Positions 36,186 through 49,203 of a DNA stretch of 64,000 nt are shown in pieces (position 1 is the stretch's first letter; every line of letters begins with the position of its first letter). The stretch lies in contig OX344761.1 in the NCBI GenBank assembly GCA_947034895.1, positions 27,664,863 through 27,728,862 on the forward strand. The letters run 5' to 3'. Origin of the DNA: Rhytidiadelphus loreus. Its lineage: Eukaryota > Streptophyta > Bryopsida > Hypnales > Hylocomiaceae. Below the pieces are notes generated by a model. It worked only from the letters and a program-made list of their open reading frames with translations, did no database searches and was not told the origin of the DNA. Made by a program: the position numbers and the translations under genes.

Positions 36186-37297
36186 TTCCAATTTTGAGAT
36201 CTTGATGTAAGTCTATCTTCAGTGAATTAATTGACCTTAGGCTTTGTTAGGAAATTAGAGAAGGTAGTGTGAGTGTTTGGGCAATATTTAGGTGTGCATA
36301 TCTATTTTTGTAAGAATGGAGTTTTGTTTGTGTCTTCTCTTTTGGACTACATTTTGATGTAGCAAATTAGATAGTAAGGTAGACATTGTAGAATTTAGAG
36401 GTTTGATTTCATCTTAATTTTTTATGTTACAATTATATTATATGATCTTTTAATAAATTTGAGAAATAAGTCAATAGTGAATTATTTTTTGGTGCAATGC
36501 CAAATGTAGATGATGTGTGTGAAAAAGAGATTGATTTGGACGACCAAGACTTAGGGGAATTTTTGTAGGACTCTAATATTTTTGATTTGATGGCCAATCT
36601 ATCAGCATGAATGTAATGCCATACATTATAGATGTATGCCATTCCATTATATACTCCATGGTTTTTTGAAATTCATAAAGCATCCACCTTGATATGTACA
36701 TTATCTTTCATTCATTTTTCATTGTGTCTTTTCTAGAATTAAGATTATTTTGAGTAATATTTTCTACACTATTCAATTATGTCACTTTATAATTTTTGAA
36801 AACTTCATTAATTGCCGTATTTAATTATGTTTTGAATTATTTTCTAACGGATTTGATCCTAGTGTAGAGTAATAATTTTTGCATATTATAATGAAACATT
36901 GTTTTTGGATTTCATTCAGTTTTAATTGCAATTTTATCTTTATGTGATTAAAAAATGAGAACTTCTAGACACTCAATAATGCTTTCATAGAAATTTGCTC
37001 AATTTTAGGTAATACTTCTTTAATAGAGTACAATAACTTTGGGTAGACTTCTACATAGAATTAGAATCAAAATTATTTATGCTAACTTCCATGATTTTAC
37101 ACTTTTATGTGAGTAGTAAAAAACTAAATTTCAAAAGTAGCTTTATTTTGTTTTCAAACTAAAAACAACCAACAATTTAAGTCCAATGTTAAAAACGGAT
37201 TTTTTAGAAATTAGAAAATTGCCTTCCCTATTTTTCATGGGGCTCCATTTCCTAATAATTTTGCTAGCCGATAATTCTTGATTCTCTTCTTGCAAAT
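36186..37297. other. AT-rich intergenic DNA
   Basis: No exon, RNA gene or repeat end recognised. Confidence 0.45.
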
Positions 37298-37609
37298 CAT
37301 TACATGTGTTTTGGCTCTCGGGGAGGGCTGCGAGTTCCCAACTCGACCCCCCCCGAGAACCGCCGAAATCTGCCGTTCCCGACCTGTGCTGACTTGGCCG
37401 TGAGACAGCCAGGTCAGATTTTTCGAAAAAAAAATAAAAATAAAAAAATTTAACTTTGTTTCTCGTTTTAAAGACTTAAATTTATTTTTTATTTATTTTT
37501 TATTTAAAAAATAAAATAAAATCTGTCAGCGGCGTTCTTTGACTGCCGGGGGAATAGCGCCGGGAACGGCCCCGAAATAGCCCTTAAAATCCTGAAATCT
37601 CTTCTAATG
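37298..37609. mobile_element. MITE-like element, CATTAGA family copy b
   Basis: The right end CTGAAATCTCTTCTAATG (37592-37609) matches copy a with one change. The left end (CATTACATG at 37298) is decayed. GC-rich arms with GAGTTCCCAA and CGGGAACGGC-type strings flank an AT-rich core, as in copy a. Confidence 0.6.
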
Positions 37610-37678
37610 TATTATACATTTCTATATAGAATTTTTGAAAATGTTTAAAAAAAAAAGTTTGACTGACTTTTGTACATA

Positions 37679-37921
37679 TGGTCAATTTCGTTAAAATGGC
37701 GGTATTCCACACACCATTTTAATGGAATATCTTTTGCAAAAGAGAATAAGTGTGCCACGATAGGGTCATACATGTGCCAATTTTATGCCTAGCACATTCA
37801 TATTACTCCTAGTTCCTGCATTTCCACTCCCCTTGGACAATCTTTCCATTGTTTTCATTCTTTCAGTGGTTTTGTTTTTTGCCATTTTAATGGAATACTG
37901 CCATTTTAATGAAATTGACCA
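37679..37921. mobile_element. Stowaway/mariner-like MITE, 243 bp, TA target
   Basis: Ends TGGTCAATTTCGTTAAAATG and CATTTTAATGAAATTGACCA are inverse with one mismatch over this length. The symmetry extends to about 33 bp (GGCGGTATTCCA against TGGAATACTGCC). TA lies directly outside each end (37677-37678 and 37922-37923), matching Tc1/mariner-type insertion. The interior repeats the CCATTTTAATGGAATA core. Non-coding. Confidence 0.78.
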
Positions 37922-37929
37922 TACATGTA

Positions 37930-39600
37930 CTACTAAGTAGGGATTAGGGAACTCATTGTGAACCTTCTGGTTACTGTGCATAAAATAAGAGACCCTATTT
38001 GTGCCATGAAACTATTTGTGCTACTTTGTAGCCATTATATATTGAGGCTTTCATGTATGGAGGTTGTACATTTTAGATAAGGGTTAGATGGGACAATTTT
38101 GCAAACAAGTCACAATTAGGTATTGTGCAAACATGTCAAAATACAATAGTATAGAAGCCACTTCATTGAATTCATAAACTGGTGAATATTCCAACCCAAT
38201 TTTAACCCTTTGAACCCCAATTCCACATTGAGAGCAATTTTTACTACATTAACTAAAGATGAAAAAAATTAAAATTGGGTCTTAGAATAGAGATCCCTAT
38301 TGGATTGGGTCCATAATGGGTCTACTTACTTTAAGACACAACTTCTATAGTGTGTTATACTCATAAATGAACTTTTGAATTTTTTAGAGCCAGAATTGCC
38401 TTTTGTCAAGTTTCATGATGCTTTCACTTCTATGTGAGTAGGGAGAAACTATATTTTAGGAAGAACTTTGTCATATTGTCAAACTGAAAGCAACCAAAAA
38501 ATCCAAAGTGCAATATTAAGAATAGTTTGGAAAAAGTCAGAAACTTGCCTCCCTCAATTTTTAAAAGCCTTCTCTAAAATTGTTATGGGCCAACAATTCT
38601 GATTTTTTTGTCATAAAGTATTGTACACTTTAGGTAGAATTTCAGTTTTTTAAATGTCTTTTATACAAGATTTGACTAATTCTAAGTGCATGGAAGTAAG
38701 CCATATGGTGGGCGTTATAATGGAAAGATGGCTTGGTGAATGAAATCATTGAATCATTTTGGGGGAATACTATAAAAGAAAGTGATGATTCTACATCCTC
38801 TCAATTAGAAGCAATCTTCCTATTCACCTCTTTAGGTGATGGAATTCTCTTGTTGTTAACCCTAGAAAGAAAGGTACTATCACTAAAGTAGTGAGCCAAA
38901 AATGATCAAATTCTTGGATGAATTTGTACATTCTTTGTTTTGCAATTTCTTTAAAAGTCATTCATTCAATGGACCTATTTAGTCTTGGACAACCTTACTA
39001 GGTGAAGTAGATCACACAAGCTATTGGATCTTCTTTTCCATTCACCAGTGATTCATTCACTCACTATTTCGCCTACTAATAGAGTAAAAGCAACAATACT
39101 TGTTTGGTGAAAGTTCATTACATCAAAACATTAGGTTCCTTTTAAAAAGGTAGATCACATATTTGCTCCACTTGTGTAATTCACTATATTAACTTTCAAT
39201 CACTTGCAAGGCTCCTCATGTGCAAAAACAAAAACAATACCATCATTGCTAATCCAATTGTAGAAGGGAAAATAGCATTTGCTAGAGTTGTCAAACTTGG
39301 TAGGTATGTAATTTTTGTCATGCCAAAGAGAATCATTTGGTGGGTCCTTGCATTAATTGTGCACTTTTCATTGAAAAAACATTGTTGCCTCCGTCTTTAT
39401 TGTAACTATAGAGATGTTCTAAGCTTGTACTTTTGGATAATAGCCTCAATAGGAATTTCATTTTCAATTTGTAAATAAGGCTTTTATTTTCAAATTTTCA
39501 AAGAATTGACTGTGTAAATTGCGATCCTAACTAGTATGACAAAGCTATTTACAATTAGATGAAACTCCAATTATTCCTCTAAATGTATGTGCAATCATCC
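37930..39600. other. AT-rich intergenic DNA
   Basis: An 86-codon frame at 39218-39478 encodes a hydrophobic peptide with no recognised family. Near 38858 lies TTAACCCTAGAAAG followed by an imperfect copy of the CTATCACCAAGGTAGTGAGCC motif. Nothing else is seen. Confidence 0.4.
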
Positions 39601-39890
39601 AATGTGGCAATACCATTGTACATTGAAAAGAATTGGATAAATTTTGGCAATTTCATCCATAAAAGGATTTTATAAAGTATTCTAGCTATTTTTTTCACCC
39701 AAATCACAAATGAGTGAAAATCACCACAAATAAAATCTTTAAGTATCTTGCAATCATGGTTGGAGTGATGATGAAGTTATTTACATTCATAAATATGTAA
39801 ATTATGGATGAAACATAAACTATTCATCCAAAAGTGGTGATATCATCCTACATTGGGAAAGAAATTGGATAAATTTTGGCAATTTCATAA
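39600..39890. repeat. Direct repeat pair, about 230 bp apart
   Basis: GAATTGGATAAATTTTGGCA followed by ATTTCAT occurs near 39629 and again near 39858. Each is preceded by a TACATTG string. This indicates an old local duplication just downstream of the Rossmann-protein gene. Confidence 0.6.
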
Positions 39891-40048
39891 TGATGAAGTG
39901 ACAAGTGGAATTGACTACGTACAAGCCAAACAGCCTTCTCGGTAAGCCTAAAGAGCAATTTCAAATTTTACACACCAACAAGGAAGACCGTCCTGAAGAA
40001 TGATCGACGAGCACAAATAACACGAGGCAACCATGTATCATTCAACAT

Positions 40049-43000
40049 TCAGGACTTGTCTGCACTTTTGAAGAGCCTTTCCCATTGAGTCTGATCTGTT
40101 CCAGGACCTTCACCCTAAACATGCCCACCAACAGGATGCCCATCAATCCTCTACTTCATTCTTGATTGCGGTAGAAATGCTTGACATGGAAATATGCATA
40201 ACATATTTTAGGGAGGCCCTATGACACCTCAGAATTGGCCATGGTGCTGGACTTCAACGGCTAAAATATGTTATGCCAAGGATACTCCCAAGTTTTAAGC
40301 GAGTTTCCAATCCCATAAATTAAAAAGACTCACACGTTTTACAGTAAGAAAGCTTGTACTGACCTCAACAGAGTTGACCTCGTAGGTTTGTCCAATAGTG
40401 CATGGGATTTCCAATGCTTGAATGCAAGCTTCTGCTACCACTACTCTGCTTGCTTCCCCAGTTAAATTATCACCTGTAGAAATCCAGTGGAGGGAATTTC
40501 ATTATGTATGTTAGTGACGAAAGCACTAATACAATTATCATTGACTTGTAATTCACAAACGCACACCAAGCTAGTGTGAAGAGACAAATATAAATTTCAC
40601 AAAAGATTCGAGTCATAATCATGTACATTACCTTGCCCTATGATTACATCACGACGACTACCAGCAGTGGCTTTTAGCAATGTATTAAGGTCATATGACG
40701 TGTATGGTCCGTCTGTTAATCGACCTGGTCTGCATACAACACGTCAATTTTTCAGCAATCTCTCAGCACGTAATCTGCACACAAATCTTGCTTAAATCTA
40801 GGCAGAAAATACAAACCTGATGACCGTGTAAGGGATCCCTGATTCGCGTAGATAATCTTCTGCCATCTTTTTGTACTTCAAAACTCCGAAGAGGTTCATG
40901 ATGCTAGTGCCAGAATCACCCCCCCAAACCCCATGAACTTAAGCCTTCGATATCTAGCAGATCTACAGCACTAAGTAAGATGTTCAAAAGAACTACAAAC
41001 GGCATGCAAAGTTGAGCTACTACGCAATACTGATGAAGTAATCTGTCCAGAAAACTTTAATGGATGTCTCTTTGGATTCAGTCATAACGCAAAGAGAACA
41101 TGTCACTGCAAAGAGTGACCTCAGCACATACTTGCACAAGCATCAGAGTACAGTTAACTCACTTCCACGGTAGCTCGTTGAACTTAGTTACCCCTACAGA
41201 TGACACCAGTATGAAATGTTGGACACTTTTGGGCGCGGCCGACACCAGGTTGCGCACTCCATCCCAGTCTGCAGACAATGAAGCTCTACGGTCAACCCTC
41301 GTCCAGTAGTTGGTAACCGAGGGTAAGCTAACTACACCTAAAATTGATCAAATAAGAATCCGAGCATGGTTCCTACCGTATTATTAATCTGTCTTAGTTT
41401 TTGTTGGTTTCTGTTGGTAATTGAAAAAGGATTCAAGATTCTCTTAGTAAAATTTTTTGGACACCCAATGAATAAAACTGTACCCTGTTTTTAGGTGCAC
41501 CCAAAACCTACCCCAAGCTTTCATGTTCAACAGGTGCACATTTTTGCCAAGAATTTGTACGAGCAGCAGGTCAAATTATGACGTGATGTTACATGCAGGC
41601 AGAAAAGTCGAATTATACTCGTTGACAATGCCCACCTTTACAATAACAAACAAACAAACTACCTAATGATGTCGAAAATATAGGTTGAATTCATTCAGAT
41701 TGATAAAAAAAACAGCAATAGAAATGGAAAGAATTGTGTTCACCTGTCTTTTCCGGTCCATTGTCACCGCCCCAGCGCTTGGACGGGAACGCTGTGGTAC
41801 CAGTGCAGCATATCACATGTGTAATACCCTCAAATACAGAAGATATAGTTTCCGGCTGCCGAGTATCTCCAACATGAACCTGTCAGGATTTAAAAAAAAA
41901 AAATTGAACAACGTCATTCAAAATTGCATGGATACTGGTTTGTTGTGCATACAAATAAACAGAGAGGAATATAATTGCACACGTGCGCCTCAGTTTTGGA
42001 AACGAGAGTAGGTACAACTCTGGAACTAGGTAAACTGACAAGGAAAGTACAAAAGGGTAGCAACTGGGACCTAAAATTTGAAACAACGGATTTGACGAAT
42101 CAATAAGAGGAATAGGAAAAACAATACCAAATGGATGGCATTGGTGACATAGTAGACGCCGCATTACTCAGCCTAAGTTACCTGAAACTTTGCTGGATCA
42201 TGTTGCCCAAAGAGAGAACGAGCTTTCTCTGAATCACGAAGGACTGCCTTCACAGGTAGTCCTCTATCCAACAGTGCTGCCACTACCAGCTGCCCTGATG
42301 TCAAACACCAAGAAACTGGGCGGCATTAGTACATTTTGTGGACTCATGATCCTACAAAGGACTTAACCTCCAAAGGGCTGATCTATCATCTTGTGAAGCT
42401 CATAAAATGCAGATGAAGACAAATTTTATACACTGGAATCAGTGAAGAATTCCGCAGCTGTCGATCAAAAATTCAAATCAAAGAAAGTCCTAATATGTCC
42501 TTCTCAGAAGTGACCCAATTTGGGCCTCTTCGGGGACTGAACATATAGAAGTGAGGTGACGGAAAACGAAGACAAAATCAAGCCTTTAGTGAAAATAGGA
42601 ATGTCAGAGCAGGCCTGCAGAAGACGGTAATTTCAGAATTGCATCCCCCAAAATCCACAAGTGGACTAGTATGAAGAGGAAAGAAGAATTGCATTCTGGT
42701 TATCAAAACTACAGAGACGAAATGTAAGCACTGTGGTATTCACCAGTGACAATTCGCAGAGTTTATAATTCATGAAATTAGGTCATCAAGCAGCATTTAC
42801 AAGTGGACTACTACTAAGAGGAAAGAAGAATTGCATTGAGCTCACTTTGGTAACAAACCTGCAAATTGTTTCTCAAATTTCAAGGATTGACACGCCTTAA
42901 TGCTGATATTCAAAACTACAGAGAGGATATGACAAGCAATATGGTATCCACTAGAATTCAAAATTCATGAAATTAGGTCATCAAGCAGAAATTCGCAACT

Positions 43001-43328
43001 GATCCAGAAAATTGCCAAACACACACTGACCTACACCTCCGGTAGCCCCCACGACTAAAACACACTGCGAAGCGCCCTCCTTCCCCTTCGATTGCTCCTC
43101 CTTCACCAACTGATTGGAATCTGCAGCAAGCTGAGCGCACACTCTAAATCCCCTCCCAACACGCGGCTTCGCCACTAATCTCTCCCCACACACCTGAAAC
43201 TCCGATTGAAAAGAATGAGCACTCGCAAATTGCAATGTGCGTTGTCGCCCCACCACCAATTTGGTCCTCGTCAGCTGGGGAGGGAACCCACAAGCCACCG
43301 GGGAGGCACAGGCAATGCCCACTTCCAT
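40049..43328 (-). CDS. Plastid-type NAD(P)-binding Rossmann-fold protein (atypical SDR), 8 exons
   Basis: Predicted 337-residue NAD(P)-binding protein of the atypical short-chain dehydrogenase group, resembling the Arabidopsis At4g31530-type plastid proteins (from memory). Exons in transcript order: 43328-43031, 42294-42182, 41879-41744, 41268-41163, 40903-40817, 40729-40632, 40473-40364, 40114-40049. All introns are GT-AG and in phase. The first ~80 residues are rich in Ser, Arg, Val and Ala and low in acidic residues, like a chloroplast transit peptide. The dinucleotide loop VLVVGATGGVGQ is at 90-101. Conserved blocks follow: GDTRQPE, CTGTTAFPSKRW (about 163), VSSVGVTK (204-211), LKYKKMAEDYLRESG (226-240) and RPGRLTDGPYTSYDLNTLL (247-265). 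The classical YxxxK catalytic pair is absent, as in this family. The ATG at 43328 is the first in frame. Confidence 0.92.
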
Positions 43329-43640
43329 TCTCACCCAATTCTGCAAACTTGGGAAAATGAGGAGCCACAAACTCAACAAGGAGAATTGGTTGATGGATTG
43401 GCGGAGGAGTGTTGTGAGAATTGGGATTGTGTGGACTCAGAGCAAGAATAGTGGATAGTACTTTCTGAAGAGGTTCAAGTGTGCATTGCTTTTCCTTCAA
43501 TTCTTCGATTCTCTGTTGTTTGGGAACTTGGGATCTAGTTGAATTCGGTGCGACGATGTTTTAGTTTGTTGTGAAATCTGGAGGTGAAAATGCAGTCGAC
43601 GGACAAGGAAGGACTCGGAGGTGCTCGTGGAGACTCAATG
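43329..43640 (-). promoter_or_regulatory. Upstream leader and promoter region of the Rossmann-protein gene
   Basis: More GC than the flanks, with a CT/GA-rich stretch and no in-frame ATG between the previous stop and 43328. It probably contains the 5' untranslated region and start site; no specific promoter element could be defended. Confidence 0.35.
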
Positions 43641-43699
43641 CAGGATAAGGCACCACGGATCGGATAATGGATTTGCAATTTTAAGGCAGTTTTAATTTT

Positions 43700-45290
43700 T
43701 TTTAATTTTAAGGGAATCTGGATGTGGGCTCCAAGTAAGAAGTAAGTGTGTAAGGTTAGGCGCTTTCAAATTTATTTTTGGTGCAAAATTTGGCTTCAAG
43801 TTAGGAAACTTTGTGAGTTGTATGACTTCAAAACAAAACCTAAAAAAACATCTTTGACAATTTTAGCTCTTAGACTAGTGCAATATAAGGCAACCGAGTT
43901 TCAAAGAGTGATGCAAAATGAAAAAGAACCAAATTCAGATTTAAAGAACTTGCTATACATAATGCATAATTGTTGAATCAACATTTGCAAGATGCCTAAA
44001 AGTCCTTACTTATTAAACAACCATGCCACACTTGTGTCAAAACACATCAACAAACGAACAAGTGCATCGTGAGTCTTTCTTGATTCATGGCCATGCTTAT
44101 CAAAGTCTTAATTAGTCCATCAATAGCAATAAGTAGGGCAACAATTATTTCAATAGTGGTGTAACCTTGATGTTTTATGATTACACCACCTGGTGATACA
44201 ATAAAGGTACTTGTGTATATGTAGCTACAATCTATATTCATATCTTCAACTTTGTTATATTTTAGGTGACAATAGATGAAAAATTGTTGAATCAACATCT
44301 AGATAGGTGGCGACAAAGTGGCAAATCCTAGTATTCATGGTTGAGGCAGTGGCTACTAGGATGTGATCTAAGATTTAGATATGTTTTTTTTTACTTTTTT
44401 ATCTCCAAATTTTTCTAAGGTGCTGGTACGGAACATATTTATTTGGTGCTTTTAGTCTTTTTATCGCCTAAAAAAAACATTGTTATAAAGTAGAGCCACG
44501 AAATGTGCACTTTAGGTCAGAACAATCCTAGAATGGGTTTAGGGTAATTCATTAAGAAGCTATACCCATGTGTACATGAAGCTATTTTCACAACATGGAA
44601 TTGCATTGGTAAAAACAGTCTGATATATTTAAGAAAAAATGTGGAAATTAGCAATTATTTTTTTCTCTTTAGTAAAGTAAGAGTTGTGACACATAGGAAA
44701 ATTGAATACATCAGATATGGCTATTTTTCATCATTTTGAATGGCTCCAATTACTAAGTGATACTTAAATATGTCAAATAATGGCGATTTTTATTGGAAGT
44801 CATAGAAATGTGTTCACCTTGAAATCCTCTTAAATACACATTTCTTCTTATGTAAATTTTTTTTGTTGAATAATATGTTTTTTTAGTAGAATGTAAGTCA
44901 CACAAAGAGAACTAAATTTTTCACTAACAAGGAAATTGAATCCTACCTACTATTAGCAAAACTATCCAATTATAGTGTTAATGTTCTATACAAAACAACA
45001 CAAACAAGCCCCACATATAGAAGGGTTAGAAAAAACAATAACAATACCAAGTTGTAGAAGGTGCTACATTAGGGCTTGTGGTTTGTCATAAAGAACTCAA
45101 GCAATGCTTTGAAGAGATGACTTATCAAGGTTTGTTGTGATCAGAGCTTCCTCATCAAAGTTTGGGCTAGCAAAAACAATTCTAGTAGGAAAAATGCATG
45201 ACCACACTCCCCCTAGCATAGACAACTTCTCTTGGAGTAGACTCATCCTCCCCCAAACCACCATAGATGTATTCTAGGAAAAGATGGTTA
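43700..45290. other. AT-rich intergenic DNA
   Basis: Short frames at 43746-43976 and 44047-44298 have no recognisable domain. No repeat termini were identified. Confidence 0.4.
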
Positions 45291-45566
45291 CATTAGATGG
45301 TATTAGGCTACAATAGAGGGTTGCGAGTTCCCCTGTGTTCCCAAATGTTGGGAACTCTACTACGTAGGATGCTAATGTGGTCAAGAATCAACCACATCAG
45401 CAAATATTAAAAAATAAAATAGAATTTAAATTTAAATATTAATAAATAAAATTTAATATTTTTTTAATATTTTTTTAATATTTTTTTTCCATACGACTTA
45501 AGATGGTTCCCAGCAACGGGAACCAACTTGAAACGGCCCTCTGGAAGGGCTGAATCCCATCTAATG
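45291..45566. mobile_element. MITE-like element, CATTAGA family copy c
   Basis: Bounded by CATTAGATGG and CCATCTAATG, perfect 10-bp inverse repeats. GC-rich arms carry GTTGGGAAC and GTTCCCAGCAACGGGAACC. The core is AT-rich, with repeated TTAATATTTTTT. Confidence 0.7.
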
Positions 45567-45569
45567 ATC

Positions 45570-47380
45570 TCATCTCTTGCAAAATTGGTTGGCCGACAAT
45601 ACAAAACAATCCCTTTCTAATGCGATATGGAGCATGGAGACTTGCTATGTGCCTCTAGCATTAGCTATTGGTGTTGAATAAGCCCTACACATGTTCATAC
45701 CAAATACAAAAATAATTTCAAATTCTATACATCTTTCATGCAATAATAGGTGCATGAGATCTTGAACCACTTGCATGCAAACAAAAATTGTTTAAATAAA
45801 AATGTAGACAATTAGGAGCACCATTTTTTCTTGAACACATAATTTAGTGTGAAAAGGGGAAGTTTTGCACAATACTTTGTCTTCTAATGAATGCTCTTAG
45901 ATATTTTTAAGCAAATGATTCACTAAATCCTCCCAAAAATGATTTGCATATTAATAGCCTGGTGTTTTAGGGATTAGGGTTAAACATTGGGTAGTCTTGA
46001 ACCTAATAAAAATCGTACTTTTGATATAGCATAGTTGACTGATATGCAAGGCCAAGAAGAATGTAGAGCCATGGCACAATATTTTTTAGATTATGCACAT
46101 ACGATATGTACGAATGTGATATTTTCTATCCAATATGTAGATGAATGTTGAAAAATGAAGCACCACTATAACATTTTATATCACCACTTTGACACTTCAT
46201 AAAAATGAAAAAAATAATAATAATAATAATAATAATAATTGAAAGTCTTCCAACATATACCTTGTGAACCACCATATTGGTTCACCTTTTTAAAAAGATG
46301 AAAATATAAACAATATGCTTGAATTTACAAATCTAGAAGTGTTAGTACTCTGGATTAAACTACAATCATCGATTAGGGAGATTTTTAGTATATAGGGATA
46401 GGAACATAGGCATGTTAGGGCAAAAATCTGAAAAACACAACTATGAGAAAATGAGGGGAAAAATTCTAGGGATTGAAAACTAAAAAGACTTCAAAAAAGA
46501 TTTGATAAAATAATCAAATGAGATAAATAGGAAAAGGTTGATAGAATGAAAACCAAAATGTTGCTAAGTAGGAAATGAAAGTAGAATTAATTAGAAAACA
46601 AAAAAGAAAACAAACACAAAAAATACAAAAAATACAAAATGAAACCAAAATACTATAGGTAGGAAATGGGATTAGAACTAAAAGTGCACCCCAAAAAAAA
46701 AAAAAAAAAAAAAAAGAAAAAGAAAAAGACTACAAGTAGAAAATGAAACTAAAAAGTAAGTGGAAAACAAAATAAAATGAAAATGAAAAAAAATGAAAAA
46801 AGTGAATAAAAAACAAAAGACTAGAAATTAAAAATGAAACTAAAAGTAAAACTGAAAACCACAACAACAATAAATAAGAAAAAACACAAAAGAACTTAGT
46901 AAAACTAAAACTACTACTAGAACACTATAATAGTGAAGAAAACACTAAAATAGGAGTTTTACAATAATTTAGAGGGTTTTATACTACATTAGTGCAATTT
47001 ATACCAAATTAGCACAAGTTGCACTAATTTTGCACATTTTGCACCAAATTAGTGAATTTGCAAGAAATTAGGGGAAGATGAAAATAGTTATACAAATTAG
47101 TCTGTTAGGAAATTGGATATAGGTAAAATTAGGGTTTAGAGCCCTTTGTCTCTTGGAATTTTGTGTATATGTGTGTTTTTGAGAGCTCTTGCAAAAATGT
47201 GGTAGAAAATATACAAAAAAGTATTATTTGGAGAGATTAGTGAAATGAATTAGGTTGTAGGGACCAACATTTGTCGAATAGGTCATCATTGCCTTTTTGA
47301 TTGGGAAAAAAAGGTGGTGATTAGGATTAGGATTTTGATGAAAAATTAGAGTGAAAGGTTGGGTGCCACTTCAAAAGAAG
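45570..47380. other. AT-rich, partly purine-rich intergenic DNA
   Basis: 46125-46205 repeats the dispersed block seen at 26310, followed by an AAT microsatellite (about 46214-46240). About 46430-46910 is strongly A/G-biased on the plus strand, including a run of about 25 A near 46690-46715. No gene is seen. Confidence 0.5.
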
Positions 47381-47387
47381 ACTACAA

Positions 47388-47677
47388 CATTAGAGGAAAT
47401 TCAGTTGTTGTAGATGGCCATGAGTTTCCTAACTCTGTGAACTTAGTTACATGTGTAGTCTAATGGGGCCAAAGTTCGTATACATCGGATTTTAATATTT
47501 AATTTTTGAATTTAAAATTATATATATATTCTAAAATTATTTTTTTCTAAAATTAAATTAAATTAAATTTTCTAAAATTTAAATTTTTTTATTTTTATTT
47601 TTATTACGTACCTCTGGTTTACAATCAGGGGAATAGGCCTGAAATGGCCTTCTCCTAGCTTGAAACCTCTTCTAATG
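47388..47677. mobile_element. MITE-like element, CATTAGA family copy d
   Basis: Left end CATTAGAGGAAATTCAG and right end TTGAAACCTCTTCTAATG are imperfect inverses and match copy a's termini. The interior is AT-rich (ATTAAATTAAATT runs) with GC-richer arms. Confidence 0.65.
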
Positions 47678-47830
47678 CATTTGATGGGCAATAGTGGAAA
47701 AATGGCAAAATGAAACTAACTTAATTTTTGGAAAGTGCTAGATCTTCAAGTTAGCTTTTTGAAAAGCAAAGTCTCAATGAATTTGGAGCAAAGACAAAGA
47801 TGGGGTGGCCAAATTTTGGACACATTTAAT

Positions 47831-48035
47831 CATAGGACGTTCCTGATCTCTGGGATCTCCGCCATGTAGTCTACTGACGAGGTCGAGAGACGGCCACGTC
47901 AACAAGCATTAATAAATTATTTTAAAAATATTTTAATATTTTAAAAATTAATTGATTAATTTCTTTTTCCAAGCAACGCTAGTTGGTTCCCAACAACGGA
48001 AACTAGCCTGAAACGGCCCTCTTGCCAGGCCAAAA
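47831..48035. mobile_element. CATTAGA-family copy e with a possible 10-bp duplication
   Basis: Internal arms contain GGTTCCCAACAACGG and CCTGAAACGGCCCTCTTG, closely matching copy c. The 10-bp string CACATTTAAT occurs immediately outside both sides (47821-47830 and 48036-48045). It could be a target duplication or a coincidence involving the ATTTAATG end motif. It directly abuts the TTAA-family copy that follows. Confidence 0.5.
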
Positions 48036-48045
48036 CACATTTAAT

Positions 48046-48406
48046 GTTGAGAGGATTTAGAAAAAAATTTAGAAATTTTCAACATGTAGATTACAAGATA
48101 TTAATGTTTGAAGTAACAAGAATCCTTTTTTTGCCCCTGTAAAAAACCAAGCAGCTACACTTCACAAGGTTAGATTATTATGAAAGAATGTCCAATATAG
48201 TTGGGACTCTTTGGATTCATTCTTCAAGGCAAGATGGCTACACGCTTAAAAAATTAAGATAATTCGGAATTGTACAACATATAGGAAAAATATAGTAAGT
48301 AGAAAGAAATAAAGAATGATTCAAAATACTAAATTTTTCACCATTTATTTATGGAATTGAAAAATTCCAATGGTTGTAATGTTGTAGTAAACAATGTACA
48401 CCTGAT

Positions 48407-48486
<80 letters not shown>

Positions 48487-48943
48487 GTGTGTGTGTGTGT
48501 GTGTGTGTGTTTAAAATTGAAAATTGAGTTAAATAAAGGATTTGAAAGTTTATTTTAGAATAGAAACTTATGACTACTCATAAACTATCCACAACTAAAA
48601 CTCCTCATAACTTTCATCTTATTAATCAAAATGTAATGATTCAAAGCTTTTCATGTATATAGAAATCTAAAAAATCAATTTGATTTTTTTTTTTTTTTCA
48701 AGTGATTTTCAAAGAAGATTTTTTTGCTACTTGGACTGCTCACCAAGCAATGAAAACTACATATCATACAATAACTTTTTAACCATGCAGTCAAAAGTTA
48801 TGAAATTTTTTGGGCCTTTAAGCTACTCCTTAGGAACATATTGTGTGAAAATTTCAAAGAATAAAAACAAAAATTCCATTTGTAGTGAGCTTCCCCAAAT
48901 TGCTACATTGCCAAAAAACACAGTTTGGTCCTTTATGGGTTAA
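48046..48943. mobile_element. TTAA-flanked family, 5'-incomplete copy with microsatellite expansion
   Basis: Follows the 9355 and 61975 copies block by block (TAGATTACAAGATATTAATG, CTACACTTCACAAG, AACATATAGGAAAAA, CATAACTTT). It ends GGTCCTTTATGGGTTAA at 48943, with TTAA at the terminus. The left end is missing or displaced by the CATTAGA-family unit at 47831-48035. A long (AT)n then (TG)n tract replaces the short T/A-rich spacer present at this place in the other copies. Confidence 0.75.
48409..48511. repeat. Compound (AT)n(TG)n microsatellite
   Basis: About 37 AT units followed by about 12 TG units. It lies inside the TTAA-family copy and is the longest simple repeat in the window. Confidence 0.95.
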
Positions 48944-48944
48944 C

Positions 48945-49203
48945 TATAGGAAAAATTTCAGGCCTAAACAAGGCAATGAGTTTTGGAGGCAACGGTGCAA
49001 TTATAAAAATATATATATTTTATATTATTTATTTGGAAGCTGACGTGGAACTATTACTACCATGTCATTGACATGTCAAATTGTCAATTTTTTTTAATAT
49101 TTTTTTTTCAAAAAATAAAATATTTTTTTATTTCTCTATATTTACACTTGACGGGGAATCAGAAGTTAACAACCCTCTGCAAGCCTCAAAATTCTTGTAA
49201 TGT
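48945..49203. mobile_element. Possible decayed CATTAGA-like unit
   Basis: The right end AAAATTCTTGTAATG, an inner AACCCTCTGCAAGCCTC arm and a GACGTGG/CCATGTCA-type arm around an AT-rich core recall the CATTAGA family. The left terminus is not preserved. Assignment is tentative. Confidence 0.35.

Noticed and set aside
48680..48943. 87-codon frame near the end of the TTAA-family copy
   Set aside because: It is a translation of conserved non-coding element sequence; the other copies do not keep the frame.
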